From positions 1 to 64,000 of the forward strand of contig NZ_PYMC01000017.1 of assembly GCF_003026475.1 (NCBI RefSeq): a DNA stretch of 64,000 nucleotides. The letters are read 5' to 3'. The notes under the pieces were generated by a model. It was not told the DNA's origin and made no database searches. It was given only the letters and a program-made list of their open reading frames with translations. The stretch is from Photobacterium lipolyticum. Its GTDB lineage: Bacteria; Pseudomonadota; Gammaproteobacteria; Enterobacterales; Vibrionaceae. Positions within the stretch are counted from its first letter, which is position 1, and the number at the start of each line of letters is the position of its first letter. Of the stretch, positions 29,908-39,426 are shown in pieces. The translations under genes were made by a program, and so were the position numbers.

Positions 29908-30199
29908 GGATGCCTTTCCTGATCCTGACAATAAAATGGTTGCAAATAATGAGTGTACCTTAAGATACCTTGCTTGAAACTGATCGCAACGCAGTTTTAT
30001 GCATTACATAGCTGAATATTTAACTATATGTAATTGTAATCTATATATTACGTTGCCTAATTAAGCATGTCTTGATTGTAATCCATCCATTTATTGGTAT
30101 GGACTTAAAATAAACCATAACATTTATCAAAAAAGTTGAATTTGATCATTGCTGCTGACCCTTTTGAATGAAAAAATACGGCTAAATGGAGATCACTGC

Positions 30200-30850
30200 A
30201 TGAGTAGCAAGATGCCTGCGGGCCTTGATGGTATTGTGTATAGCAAAGAAGATGTCGATATTTTGTCGACTGAAATGTTATATCAAGGCTTTTTTAGGAT
30301 GGTTAAGTACCGCTTCCGTCACCGGTTATTTGCCGGCGGCTGGAGTAAAGCGCTGGATCGTGAAATGTTTGAACGCGGACATGCGGCAGCCTTGCTTCCT
30401 TATGATCCCATCCAGGATAAGGTGGTACTGGTTGAACAATTCAGAGTCGGTGCGATGGCCGCGGATTGTACACCCTGGCAGCTGGAAATTGTGGCTGGCA
30501 TTATTGAACCTGAAGAATCAGCCCAGGATGTGGTGCGTCGTGAAGCTGTCGAAGAGGCCGGCCTGACGGTGACGGATTTAGATAAAGTCACCCGTTACCT
30601 CTCCAGCTCCGGCGGTTGTTCTGAGGTGCTGGATGTGTTTGTCGGTTGTATTGATAGCACCGGAGCACAAGGCATTCATGGCCTCGAAGAAGAAGGCGAA
30701 GATATTCGTGTTCATGTCGTGACACGCCAACAGGCGTACCAGTGGGTCGAATCAGGTAAAATAGAGAATGCGGCTTCGATCATTGCGCTACAATGGTTGC
30801 AGTTAAACTATTCTCGATTACAAACCCAGTGGTCTAAGGACACCGATTGA
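30200..30850 (+). CDS. nudF: ADP-ribose pyrophosphatase NudF
   Basis: Hydrolyses ADP-ribose and related sugar nucleotides to AMP and the sugar phosphate. The 216-residue protein has the Nudix box GIIEPEESAQDVVRREAVEE followed by AGL, fitting Gx5Ex7REUxEExGU. I start at the ATG at 30200 because a GGAG lies nine bases upstream; an in-frame start 51 bases earlier has no ribosome binding site. It is the first gene of nudF-yqiB-cpdA-yqiA, and its stop overlaps the yqiB TTG start. Confidence 0.95.
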   Translation: MSSKMPAGLDGIVYSKEDVDILSTEMLYQGFFRMVKYRFRHRLFAGGWSKALDREMFERGHAAALLPYDPIQDKVVLVEQFRVGAMAADCTPWQLEIVAGIIEPEESAQDVVRREAVEEAGLTVTDLDKVTRYLSSSGGCSEVLDVFVGCIDSTGAQGIHGLEEEGEDIRVHVVTRQQAYQWVESGKIENAASIIALQWLQLNYSRLQTQWSKDTD

Positions 30851-31275
30851 ATAAAAGATACACCGTTGATCTTGCTGGTCTCATGCGATTATATGAAACC
30901 AACTATGCGAAGTTGCTTCCTTTACTGCCAAAAAATGATGCGGTAGGAGATGAGTGCGCATATCAGGTTTTTGAGCATGAATACAGACTGAAAATTATTG
31001 AGTCAACCCGTTATACGACGGTGGTATGTTTATGGCAGCACAACACTGGTGATGTGGCAGAATACTTAATCCCCCAACTCACCGTACGGTTGTACCACGA
31101 TGCCAGAGTGGCAGAAGTGTGTAGCGCCCAACAGATTTCGAGACTTAAGCCAAGGTATGATTACCCGAATTTACGGATGTGCCAAAAAGACGAGAAACAT
31201 CAGGTTAATCGCTTTTTGGGGGACTGGCTGGCATATTGCCTGAAAAATGGGATCAGTAAACAGTCGGTTTGTTAA
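30847..31275 (+). CDS. yqiB: DUF1249 family protein YqiB
   Basis: A 142-residue cytoplasmic protein of unknown function, strongly conserved in gammaproteobacteria between nudF and cpdA. Family blocks seen are STRYTTVV, LTVRLYHDARVAEVCSAQQI and DEKHQVNRFLGDWL. Translation starts at a TTG overlapping the nudF stop (TTGA), with AAGGA seven bases upstream, and the first residues NKRYT align with the family start. The context suggests coupling to nudF but does not reveal a function. Confidence 0.9.
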   Translation: MNKRYTVDLAGLMRLYETNYAKLLPLLPKNDAVGDECAYQVFEHEYRLKIIESTRYTTVVCLWQHNTGDVAEYLIPQLTVRLYHDARVAEVCSAQQISRLKPRYDYPNLRMCQKDEKHQVNRFLGDWLAYCLKNGISKQSVC

Positions 31276-31337
31276 ACAGCGACAGAAGTATGCTGAGCTA
31301 ATTAGATTTGAATTAAACAGACAAGGTTTTTAACGTT

Positions 31338-32162
31338 TTGCAGACGTATTCGCTGCCACAAACGAACCCGGATAGTGTGGCCCTACTCCAGATCACCGAC
31401 ACCCATCTATTTGCTGATGAAGCAGGTAGCTTATTGGGCGTGGTGACTAAAGATAGTTTTCATGCAGTATTGGATGCTGTAGACGCGGCTGCACGCCCGT
31501 TTGATGCGATTGTGGCTACGGGTGATATTTCACAAGACCACAGTCGAGTTTCTTATCAGTATTTTGCTGGCGGTATTGCGCGCTGGCCACAGCCGTGCTT
31601 CTGGTTACCTGGTAATCATGATTTTCAGCCCAGCATGCAGTCTGTGTTGCCTTCGGCGCAAATTAAGTCATGTGAGCAAGTGCTGGCGGGTGATTACTGG
31701 CAGGTGATTTTGCTTGATAGCCAGGTGCCAGGTGTTCCCCACGGTGAGTTGAGCGAAGCGCAGCTTACGATGTTGGATCAGGCGCTGGCAGCTTATCCTG
31801 ATCGCCATGCATTGGTATTATTGCATCACCATCCACTGGATGCTGGCAGTACCTGGCTTGATCAACATCAGCTGCATAATAGTGATGCCTTCTGGCAGGT
31901 GATTGGCAAATACCCGAAGGTCAGCACGATACTGTGTGGCCATATTCATCAGGAGTTAGATCGTACTTATCGCGGGGTGCGGGTGCTCGCCACACCATCG
32001 ACTTGCATCCAGTTTTTGCCTGATTCCAATGATTTTGCCCTGGATAAAATCTCCCCGGGTTGGCGTTACCTTGAATTAACCCGTGACGGGCAGCTCAATA
32101 CTGCGGTATCGCGTTTACAAGGCAATTGCTTTACCCCAGAATTTGATGCTGTAGGTTATTAA
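31338..32162 (+). CDS. cpdA: 3',5'-cyclic-AMP phosphodiesterase CpdA
   Basis: Breaks down cAMP and so tunes CRP-dependent expression. The 274-residue metallophosphoesterase has the metal-ligand motifs ITDTHLFAD (DxH), ATGDISQD (GD), LPGNHDFQ (GNHD), LHHHPL and LCGHIHQE (GHxH), in the right order. The likely start is a TTG at 31338; the ribosome binding site (AAGG) is rather far upstream, so translation may be modest. It abuts yqiA with no gap. Confidence 0.95.
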   Translation: MQTYSLPQTNPDSVALLQITDTHLFADEAGSLLGVVTKDSFHAVLDAVDAAARPFDAIVATGDISQDHSRVSYQYFAGGIARWPQPCFWLPGNHDFQPSMQSVLPSAQIKSCEQVLAGDYWQVILLDSQVPGVPHGELSEAQLTMLDQALAAYPDRHALVLLHHHPLDAGSTWLDQHQLHNSDAFWQVIGKYPKVSTILCGHIHQELDRTYRGVRVLATPSTCIQFLPDSNDFALDKISPGWRYLELTRDGQLNTAVSRLQGNCFTPEFDAVGY

Positions 32163-32741
32163 ATGAAGCCTTTGTTACTTTACATTCACGGGTTTAACAG
32201 TTCACCTCAGTCACTGAAAGCCAGAGTGATGGCTGATTACTGCCAGCAGCACCGTCCTGATATTCGCGTCGTGATCCCGCAAATACCGTGCTATCCTGCT
32301 CAAGCTGCAACGTTCATTGACGAATTAGTGAGTGAGCTGAAACACGAATACAAAATTGGACTGGTTGGCAGTTCGCTGGGGGGGTATATCTCAACATGGT
32401 TGAATAGCCGTTATCAATTCCCCGCAGTTTTGGTGAACCCTGCAGTGAAACCTTATGAGCTGCTGGTTGAGTATCTGGGAGAGCAAGTTAACCCTTATAC
32501 CCATGAGAAATACTGTCTTGAACCACAGCATATGGATGATTTAAAAGCCATGGATGTTCAGCAGGTCACGCACCCTGAACTTTTCTGGTTATTACAGCAA
32601 ATGGGCGATGAGGTGCTGGACTATCGTCAGGCTGTTACGAAATATGCCGCCTGTAAACAGACTCTGGAGCCTGATGGTGACCATAGTTTTGTTGAATTTG
32701 AACGTTTTCCTGCCGATATAATCCAATTCCTCGGGTTGTGA
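32163..32741 (+). CDS. yqiA: Alpha/beta-hydrolase esterase YqiA
   Basis: A 192-residue esterase of the UPF0227/YqiA family. The nucleophile elbow GSSLGG is near residue 72, an opening strand LLYIHGFNSSPQS carries the HG oxyanion element, and a late GDHSF gives the catalytic histidine. E. coli YqiA hydrolyses short acyl p-nitrophenyl esters; the natural substrate is not known. It is the last gene of the nudF group, and parE follows after a short repeat-bearing gap. Confidence 0.92.
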   Translation: MKPLLLYIHGFNSSPQSLKARVMADYCQQHRPDIRVVIPQIPCYPAQAATFIDELVSELKHEYKIGLVGSSLGGYISTWLNSRYQFPAVLVNPAVKPYELLVEYLGEQVNPYTHEKYCLEPQHMDDLKAMDVQQVTHPELFWLLQQMGDEVLDYRQAVTKYAACKQTLEPDGDHSFVEFERFPADIIQFLGL

Positions 32742-32766
32742 TCTGCCGCTGATTCTCTACTTATTT

Positions 32767-32822
32767 AAGGTTATAACCGGACATTGAGGGGATAACCCGA
32801 CAATTAAGGCTATAACCCGACT
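32767..32822. repeat. Three imperfect 20-bp direct repeats upstream of parE
   Basis: A unit of the form (A)AGG-TATAACCCGACA occurs three times with an exact 20-base period: the ATAACC cores start at 32773, 32792 and 32812 within about one base. It lies about 95-150 bases before the parE ATG. Two helical turns between copies would place bound protein on one face of the DNA. Whether it is an operator array or a decaying tandem repeat is not known. Confidence 0.6.
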
Positions 32823-32914
32823 CACAAATGTGGGTATTACCGTTGACCTCAGCTTGACAACCGGGCTGGGGTTACTGACTATTGTTGCAAAAATTTCTAG
32901 TAACCTTCCGTGAT

Positions 32915-34798
32915 ATGACAGAGAAAAGCTATAACGCCGGAGCCATTGAGGTTCTGAATGGCCTTGAGCCAGTACAACGCCGTCCCGGCATGTACACCGA
33001 TACGGTGCGACCAAACCACCTGGGCCAAGAAGTAATTGATAACAGTGTCGATGAGGCACTGGCTGGCCACGCCCGTAAAGTAGAAGTCATCCTTCATGCT
33101 GATCAGTCGTTGGAAGTGATCGATGATGGCCGCGGTATGCCCGTAGATATCCACCCTGTCGAAGGGGTGTCTGGTGTCGAGCTTATTTTATGTAAGTTAC
33201 ATGCCGGCGGTAAGTTTTCAGGTGATAACTATCAGTTTTCTGGTGGCTTGCACGGGGTAGGTATTTCAGTGGTTAACGCCCTGTCTACTCGCGTTGAAGT
33301 GTCAGTAAAGCGTGATGGCCAGATTTATGAAATTGCTTTTGAGAATGGCGATAAAGTCTCCGAGCTGGAAGTGGTTGGTACCTGTGGCCGCCGTGCCAAA
33401 GGTACCCGCGTTCATTTCTGGCCGGATGCTAAATACTTCGATAGCGCTAAATTTTCTGTTACCCGTTTGAAAAACGTTCTTAAGGCGAAGGCGGTACTCT
33501 GCCCGGGGCTTGAGATAGTCTTTACCGATCAAGCGACCAGCGAAACCATTCGCTGGTGTTACGAAGACGGCCTGAAAGATTACCTGGCCGAAGGGGTTAA
33601 AGGTTACACCTTGCTGCCGGAAGAGCCGTTTACCGGTGCCTTCAGTGGTCAGACAGAAGCTGCGGACTGGGCATTGCTCTGGTTGCCAGAAGGCGGCGAG
33701 CTCATTACCGAGAGTTATGTTAACCTCATCCCGACCGCTCAGGGGGGGACCCATGTTAATGGCCTGCGCCAGGGCCTGCTCGATGCGATGCGTGAGTTCT
33801 GTGAATTTCGTAACTTGCTGCCGCGAGGGGTGAAGCTGACTGCCGATGATATCTGGGATCGCTGTGCGTACGTATTGTCAGTGAAAATGCAGGATCCGCA
33901 ATTTGCGGGTCAGACCAAAGAGCGCTTGTCGTCCCGCCAGTGTGCAGCCTTTGTGTCTGGCGTCATTAAAGATGCTTTCAGCCTGTGGCTGAATGAACGG
34001 CCGCAACTTGCCGAACAGCTGGCAGAAGTGTGTATTGCCAATGCCCATCGCCGAATGCGTGCCAGTAAGAAAGTGGTCCGTAAAAAAATCGCATCCGGCC
34101 CGGCACTGCCAGGAAAGTTGGCAGATTGTTCGCAGCAGGATCTTAACCGGACAGAGCTTTTCTTAGTCGAAGGTGACTCGGCGGGTGGTTCAGCCAAACA
34201 GGCGCGGGATCGGATGTTCCAGGCCATTATGCCGCTGCGCGGTAAGATCCTGAATACCTGGGAAGTGTCTGCTGATCAGGTACTGGCATCACAAGAAGTC
34301 CATGATATTTCGGTGGCGCTGGGCATCGACCCGGATAGTGATGATCTGAGCGGCTTACGTTACGGCAAAATCTGCGTTCTTGCCGATGCGGATTCCGATG
34401 GTCTGCATATCGCCACCTTGCTGTGTGCATTATTCATGAAGCACTTCCAAGCCTTGGTTCGCGCAGGTCACGTCTATATTGCCATGCCTCCGCTGTATCG
34501 TATCGATTTAGCCAAAGAAGTTTACTACGCGCTTGATGAAGCAGAAAAAAATGGCATCTTAGATCGCCTCAGCAGCAAGCGAGGCAAAGTGAACGTCCAG
34601 CGATTTAAAGGTCTGGGTGAGATGAACCCGTTGCAGCTGCGTGAAACTACGATGGATCCTAATACTCGCCGTTTGGTTCAGTTGACCATTGATGATGATC
34701 AGCAGACCAATGAAATGATGGACATGTTACTCGGTAAGAAGCGTGCCGAAGACCGTCGTCACTGGTTGCAAGATAAAGGGGATATGGCTGAAGTCTGA
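32915..34798 (+). CDS. parE: Topoisomerase IV subunit B (ParE)
   Basis: The ATPase subunit of the enzyme that decatenates daughter chromosomes. The 627-residue protein has a GHKL ATPase domain (GLEPVQRRPGMYTD, VIDNSVDEALAGHA, DDGRGMPVD, GGLHGVGISVVNALS), a transducer domain, and a TOPRIM domain (LVEGDSAGGSAKQARDR and ADADSDGLH), ending GDMAEV. I use the ATG at 32915, which aligns with the family start MTExxYNAxAIEVL; an upstream TTG at 32882 is in frame but adds 11 unmatched residues. It is 126 bases upstream of parC. Confidence 0.97.
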   Translation: MTEKSYNAGAIEVLNGLEPVQRRPGMYTDTVRPNHLGQEVIDNSVDEALAGHARKVEVILHADQSLEVIDDGRGMPVDIHPVEGVSGVELILCKLHAGGKFSGDNYQFSGGLHGVGISVVNALSTRVEVSVKRDGQIYEIAFENGDKVSELEVVGTCGRRAKGTRVHFWPDAKYFDSAKFSVTRLKNVLKAKAVLCPGLEIVFTDQATSETIRWCYEDGLKDYLAEGVKGYTLLPEEPFTGAFSGQTEAADWALLWLPEGGELITESYVNLIPTAQGGTHVNGLRQGLLDAMREFCEFRNLLPRGVKLTADDIWDRCAYVLSVKMQDPQFAGQTKERLSSRQCAAFVSGVIKDAFSLWLNERPQLAEQLAEVCIANAHRRMRASKKVVRKKIASGPALPGKLADCSQQDLNRTELFLVEGDSAGGSAKQARDRMFQAIMPLRGKILNTWEVSADQVLASQEVHDISVALGIDPDSDDLSGLRYGKICVLADADSDGLHIATLLCALFMKHFQALVRAGHVYIAMPPLYRIDLAKEVYYALDEAEKNGILDRLSSKRGKVNVQRFKGLGEMNPLQLRETTMDPNTRRLVQLTIDDDQQTNEMMDMLLGKKRAEDRRHWLQDKGDMAEV

Positions 34799-34924
34799 TT
34801 CAATTAGGCTATGTACGAATTACGTACCTGTTATATACGAAACATGCACAAGATTGAGTTTGATCGCTGTTTGCCTGAGCGAACAGCGATTAACAACGAA
34901 AAATATTAAACGGATTACCCCACG

Positions 34925-37195
34925 ATGACTGATGTCTCAATGGATGGCGTTGAACAGCTTCCGTTACGGAAGTTTACCGAAGACGCTTATTTGAATTACT
35001 CCATGTACGTAATCATGGATCGTGCCTTACCTTTTATTGGTGATGGTCTTAAGCCGGTACAGCGCCGTATTATCTACGCGATGTCAGAGCTGGGCTTGTC
35101 AGCGACGGCAAAATATAAGAAATCAGCACGTACCGTTGGTGATGTGCTGGGTAAATATCATCCCCATGGCGATTCTGCCTGCTATGAAGCCATGGTATTG
35201 ATGGCACAGCCTTTCTCCTACCGCTATCCGTTAGTCGATGGTCAAGGTAACTGGGGCGCGCCCGATGATCCTAAATCATTCGCGGCAATGCGTTATACCG
35301 AATCCCGCTTGTCGCGTTTCTCTGAAGTCCTGCTGAGTGAATTAGGCCAGGGAACCGCTGACTGGGTGCCGAACTTTGATGGCACCATGAATGAGCCGAA
35401 AATGCTGCCGGCACGCTTACCGCATATTTTACTGAACGGTATTACCGGTATTGCGGTGGGAATGGCGACTGATATTCCGCCGCATAATGCGCGAGAAGTC
35501 GCAGGTGCTGCCGTCCATTTGATCGAGAATCCGAAGGCGGATCTCGATGACATTATGGAATTTGTCAAAGGTCCGGATTACCCAACCGAAGCGGAAATCA
35601 TTACTTCAAAGAGTGATTTGAAGAAAGTGTATCGCACCGGTAAGGGCAGCATTAAGATGCGTGCGGTATGGCATAAAGAGAATGGCGACATCGTCATTTC
35701 TTCTTTGCCCCACCAGGTATCCGGTGCCAAATTACTTGAACAGATTGCCAACCAGATGCGTGCGAAGAAGCTGCCAATGGTCGACGATTTGCGTGATGAA
35801 TCGGATCATGAGAATCCAACGCGTATCGTCATTGTCCCGCGCTCTAACCGTATTGATTGCGAGCAGTTGATGAATCACCTGTTTGTCTCGACCGATTTGG
35901 AAAAGAGTTTCCGGGTAAACCTGAATATGCTGGGGCTTGATGGCCGTCCGCAAGTCAAAGGGTTGCTGCACATTGTCAATGAATGGCTGGAATACCGTCG
36001 TACTACGGTGCGTCGTCGTTTGCAGTACCGTCTGGATAAAGTGATTGCGCGCTTACATATTCTTGAGGGTTTATTAGCGGCCTATCTCAATATCGACGAA
36101 GTGATTGAGATCATCCGTACTGAAGAAGACCCGAAAGCCGAGCTGATGTCGCGCTTTGAATTGAGTGTGATTCAGGCTGATGCCATTCTTGAAATCAAAC
36201 TGCGTCAACTGGCGAAGCTTGAAGAGATCAAGATCCGCGGCGAGCAAGATGAACTGGCGATAGAGCGAGATTATCTAGAGAAGCTGCTGGGCTCTGAGCG
36301 TCGTCTGAATACGCTGATTAAGAAAGAAATTTTAGCCGATGCTGAGAAGTATGGCGATGATCGTCGTTCGCCACTCGTTGAGCGTGCAGAAGCAAAAGCT
36401 CTGACCGAACGTGACTTGATCCCAAGTGAAGCTATCACGGTTGTGTTGTCTGAAAAAGGCTGGATCCGTCACGCTAAAGGTCATGATGTTGACCCAAGTA
36501 GCTTAAGTTATAAGTCCGGTGATAATTATCTCGCCCATGCGCGCGGTAAGAGTAACTTGCCGGCGATCTTGATCGGTTCGGATGGTCGAAGCTATGCGCT
36601 TGAATCCCACAGCTTGCCTTCTGCACGTAGCCAGGGGGAGCCTGTAACGGGGCGCCTGAACCTAACACCAGGCACGAATATGCGTCAGGTGTTAATGGCA
36701 GAAGATGAGCAGATGTGGTTAATGGGCTCTGATGCGGGGTACGGTTTCATCTGTAAGAGCACGGATATGGTATCGAAGAACAAGAGCGGTAAAGCGCTGT
36801 TAACGGTACCTGAGAACTCTGCGGTGATGCCACCCCAGCCAATATTTGATTTAAATAATGATGAAATTTTGGCGATCACCAATGAAGGGCGAATGTTGTT
36901 GTTCCCGATTAAAGATTTACCGCAATTAGGTAAAGGTAAGGGCAATAAAATTATCAACATTCCGGCCGCTCGCTCTAAATCTCGTGAAGAGTTCTTGTCG
37001 CAGTTAGTCGTATTGCCGCAAGGATGCCAGGTGACGTTACATGCCGGTAAGCGCAAGCTTGGCTTGAAACAGACAGACCTTGATAACTTCCGTGGCGAGC
37101 GTGGACGCCGGGGTACGATGTTGCCGCGTGGTCTTCAGCGCGTTACTCGACTTGAAGTGACATCAAATACGCAACCTTCAGCTAATACTGAATAA
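34925..37195 (+). CDS. parC: Topoisomerase IV subunit A (ParC)
   Basis: The DNA-cleaving subunit of topoisomerase IV. In the 756-residue protein the active-site tyrosine is Y124 (AMRYTESRL) and the quinolone-resistance region reads [16 protein letters not shown] with Ser84 and Glu88, the drug-sensitive residues. The C-terminal third forms the DNA-wrapping beta-pinwheel ([12 protein letters not shown] and [16 protein letters not shown] are recognisable). An AAACGGAT region and the ATG follow parE closely enough for co-transcription. Confidence 0.97.
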   Translation: MTDVSMDGVEQLPLRKFTEDAYLNYSMYVIMDRALPFIGDGLKPVQRRIIYAMSELGLSATAKYKKSARTVGDVLGKYHPHGDSACYEAMVLMAQPFSYRYPLVDGQGNWGAPDDPKSFAAMRYTESRLSRFSEVLLSELGQGTADWVPNFDGTMNEPKMLPARLPHILLNGITGIAVGMATDIPPHNAREVAGAAVHLIENPKADLDDIMEFVKGPDYPTEAEIITSKSDLKKVYRTGKGSIKMRAVWHKENGDIVISSLPHQVSGAKLLEQIANQMRAKKLPMVDDLRDESDHENPTRIVIVPRSNRIDCEQLMNHLFVSTDLEKSFRVNLNMLGLDGRPQVKGLLHIVNEWLEYRRTTVRRRLQYRLDKVIARLHILEGLLAAYLNIDEVIEIIRTEEDPKAELMSRFELSVIQADAILEIKLRQLAKLEEIKIRGEQDELAIERDYLEKLLGSERRLNTLIKKEILADAEKYGDDRRSPLVERAEAKALTERDLIPSEAITVVLSEKGWIRHAKGHDVDPSSLSYKSGDNYLAHARGKSNLPAILIGSDGRSYALESHSLPSARSQGEPVTGRLNLTPGTNMRQVLMAEDEQMWLMGSDAGYGFICKSTDMVSKNKSGKALLTVPENSAVMPPQPIFDLNNDEILAITNEGRMLLFPIKDLPQLGKGKGNKIINIPAARSKSREEFLSQLVVLPQGCQVTLHAGKRKLGLKQTDLDNFRGERGRRGTMLPRGLQRVTRLEVTSNTQPSANTE

Positions 37196-37262
37196 TTCCA
37201 ATCAGGAGAGTTTTTCCTGTTGATCTAACCCTTCGTTTTAGAAAGTAAGTGTATTTTTCAGG

Positions 37263-37282
37263 CCCTCCTATACGGAGGGTTT
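37263..37282 (+). terminator. parC terminator
   Basis: A short stem CCCTCC / GGAGGG with a 5-base loop, followed by TTTGTTGTTT, about 70 bases after the parC stop. Confidence 0.65.
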
Positions 37283-37418
37283 GTTGTTTCTGCCGATTGG
37301 TATAATCGCTTCAGGATTGTGAGAGCAACGAAGTTTACGTTCAATATATCCACATAATTGATGTAATTTCTCTTTGCCTGAGTATACTAGCGAACGCTTG
37401 TACGCTGAGGAGAGCTCC

Positions 37419-38141
37419 ATGATATTTTTATTGCGCGTTGTCGCTATCGCAATTTTTGCCGTGGTCATGTTTGTATTTGGTTGCGGCTACTGTTTGTTGA
37501 GCCCGCGCAACCCGAAAAATGTTCACATCGTTGGCCGTCATTTTTGTAAGATGGCGCGTATTTTGGGGATGAAACTGGAACTCCGTTTTGCCGAAGGGGC
37601 CGAAGATGTAGGGGCCAGCATCTATGTTGCCAACCACCAGAATAACTTTGATCTGTTTACGGTCTCTGGTGCCATCATGCCCCGTACTGTAACGGTTGGT
37701 AAAAAAAGCCTGATTTGGATGCCGCTGTTTGGACAGCTTTACTGGATCACGGGTAATATTTTGATTGACCGTGCAAACCGCAGCAGGGCTGTGGGAACCA
37801 TCGGCCAGATAGTAGAGAAGATCAAGCAACTTCAGGTCTCGGTATGGATGTTTCCTGAAGGCACCCGTTCACGTGGCCGCGGTTTGCTGCCATTTAAAAC
37901 CGGTGCATTTCATGCCGCGATTGGTGCCGGTGTCCCTGTTGTGCCGATTGTTTGTAGCTCGACAGAAAATGTAAAAATGAACCGTTGGGATAATGGTGTG
38001 GTGATCGTTGAAGTTTTACCGCCAGTATCCACCGAAGGTCTATCGAAAGAAGACGTGCGCGAGCTGTCGAATAAATGTCGTACTATGATGGAAGATAAAC
38101 TTGCTGAATTGAATGCCGAAGTGGCAAAGCGTTCAGCATAA
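37419..38141 (+). CDS. plsC: 1-acyl-sn-glycerol-3-phosphate acyltransferase PlsC
   Basis: Adds the second acyl chain to make phosphatidic acid at the inner membrane. The 240-residue protein has an N-terminal membrane helix (FLLRVVAIAIFAVVMFVFG), the catalytic NHQNNFD (Hx4D) motif near 75 and the substrate-binding FPEGTRSRG motif near 150. I start at the ATG at 37419, with GAGGAGAG just upstream; a longer frame from 37374 is less likely. In E. coli plsC also follows parC. Confidence 0.96.
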   Translation: MIFLLRVVAIAIFAVVMFVFGCGYCLLSPRNPKNVHIVGRHFCKMARILGMKLELRFAEGAEDVGASIYVANHQNNFDLFTVSGAIMPRTVTVGKKSLIWMPLFGQLYWITGNILIDRANRSRAVGTIGQIVEKIKQLQVSVWMFPEGTRSRGRGLLPFKTGAFHAAIGAGVPVVPIVCSSTENVKMNRWDNGVVIVEVLPPVSTEGLSKEDVRELSNKCRTMMEDKLAELNAEVAKRSA

Positions 38142-38282
38142 AATCAGCTTGTGATAGTAGAATTACATGCACTAATGAGCACGATGGATTGATCCGTTAT
38201 TAAAAAGTGCCACTATTAAATTAAGGACATGTTAATTACATGTCCTTTTTATTTTTTATTTTGTGTAGAAGACAGATAAGCA

Positions 38283-38810
38283 ATGATTGAAGAGCAGGTT
38301 GTATTAGTCGATCCGCAGGGGCAGGTGCAAGGCGTGCAGGAAAAAATGCAAGCGCATCGTGAAGGGGCACTGCATTTGGCTTTTTCTGTTTTGTTGTATC
38401 GTGAAACGGCACAGGGAAGAGAGTTTTTAATGCACCAGCGCGCGTTGGGTAAATATCACAGCGGTGGTTTGTGGACCAATACATGCTGTTCACACCCAAG
38501 GCAGAACGAAACGATAGAGCAAGCTGGATTACGACGTTTAGAAGAAGAAATGGGTATTACCGGTATTACTCAGTTGCATGATATTGCGAGCTTTGTTTAT
38601 CGTGCCGAGCTGGATAACCAGCTGACTGAACATGAGCTGGATCATGTCTTGGTCGCCAACATTAACACAATCGAGATGGCGCCAAACCTGAACGAAGTGA
38701 TGGCTTATCGCTGGTGGTCACAATCAGAATTAGAGCAAGCATTAGCGACGGCTCCTCAGCAATTTACGGCCTGGTTTCCACAGGTACTAAAGCATGTTAT
38801 TCATCATTAA
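38283..38810 (+). CDS. idi: Isopentenyl-diphosphate delta-isomerase, type I
   Basis: Interconverts isopentenyl and dimethylallyl diphosphate for isoprenoid synthesis. The 175-residue Nudix-fold enzyme has TNTCCSHP near 64 with the catalytic cysteine, EEEMGI near 87, and the family opening EEQVVLVDPQGQVQGVQEK. With the MEP pathway, which makes both isomers, this gene is optional, and its presence varies among Vibrionaceae. It sits alone between plsC and ridA, 141 bases after plsC, with its own spacing and terminator; an independent insertion is possible. Confidence 0.93.
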   Translation: MIEEQVVLVDPQGQVQGVQEKMQAHREGALHLAFSVLLYRETAQGREFLMHQRALGKYHSGGLWTNTCCSHPRQNETIEQAGLRRLEEEMGITGITQLHDIASFVYRAELDNQLTEHELDHVLVANINTIEMAPNLNEVMAYRWWSQSELEQALATAPQQFTAWFPQVLKHVIHH

Positions 38811-38830
38811 TCTGTTTGGGTATATAAATA

Positions 38831-38857
38831 AAAAAAGCTGCCCGAGGCAGCTTTTTT
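38831..38857. terminator. Bidirectional terminator between idi and ridA
   Basis: A 12-bp perfect stem (AAAAAAGCTGCC / GGCAGCTTTTTT) with a 3-base loop, plus long A and T runs, lies between convergent genes. Confidence 0.92.
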
Positions 38858-38873
38858 TTGACCTGAAACCGGA

Positions 38874-39260
38874 TTACTTGCGTACCGCAATGGCTTCTAT
38901 TTCGATTTTTACATCTTTAGGCAGGCGCGCCACTTCAACACATGAACGTGCCGGGTAAGGGGCGTTGTGCTCATCGAAGAACTTACCATACACTTCATTT
39001 ACGGTGGCAAAGTCATTGAGATCTTTTACAAAGACGGTCATTTTAACGATGTCAGCAACTTTCAGGCCTGAAGACTCAACAACCGCTTTTACATTGTCCA
39101 GTGACTGACGAGCTTGCTCTGCGATAGCTTCAGCAACTTCCCCTGTAATAGGGTTCACTGGGATCTGGCCGGAAGTCAAAACCATGTTACCGAGATCAAC
39201 ACCTTGAACATAAGGGCCGATAGCGGCTGGAGCCTGATCAGTATGTAGAACTTGAGTCAT
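38874..39260 (-). CDS. ridA: 2-iminobutanoate/2-iminopropanoate deaminase RidA
   Basis: Removes reactive imine and enamine intermediates made by PLP enzymes such as threonine dehydratase. The 128-residue protein shows the family blocks AIGPYVQGVDLGNMVLTSGQIPV at the start and ARSCVEVARLPKDVKIEIEAIA at the end, including the conserved Arg that binds the substrate carboxylate and the nearby Cys. It is downstream of the argR-type gene on the same strand, 166 bases away. Confidence 0.95.
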   Translation of the reverse strand: MTQVLHTDQAPAAIGPYVQGVDLGNMVLTSGQIPVNPITGEVAEAIAEQARQSLDNVKAVVESSGLKVADIVKMTVFVKDLNDFATVNEVYGKFFDEHNAPYPARSCVEVARLPKDVKIEIEAIAVRK

Positions 39261-39426
39261 TGATTATCCTTACTAAATCATTCACAACGTGGGTAGTAAT
39301 GCCAGTCGTTGACGCTGGCGTCCTAGTTTGCAGCGCAACGCCTTTCAGGTCAAAGGGTTTGATGCCGCTGTGTCATGCCACATATCAAAGAGAAAAGCGT
39401 GATGTTCAGTGCTTGCTGATACCCAA

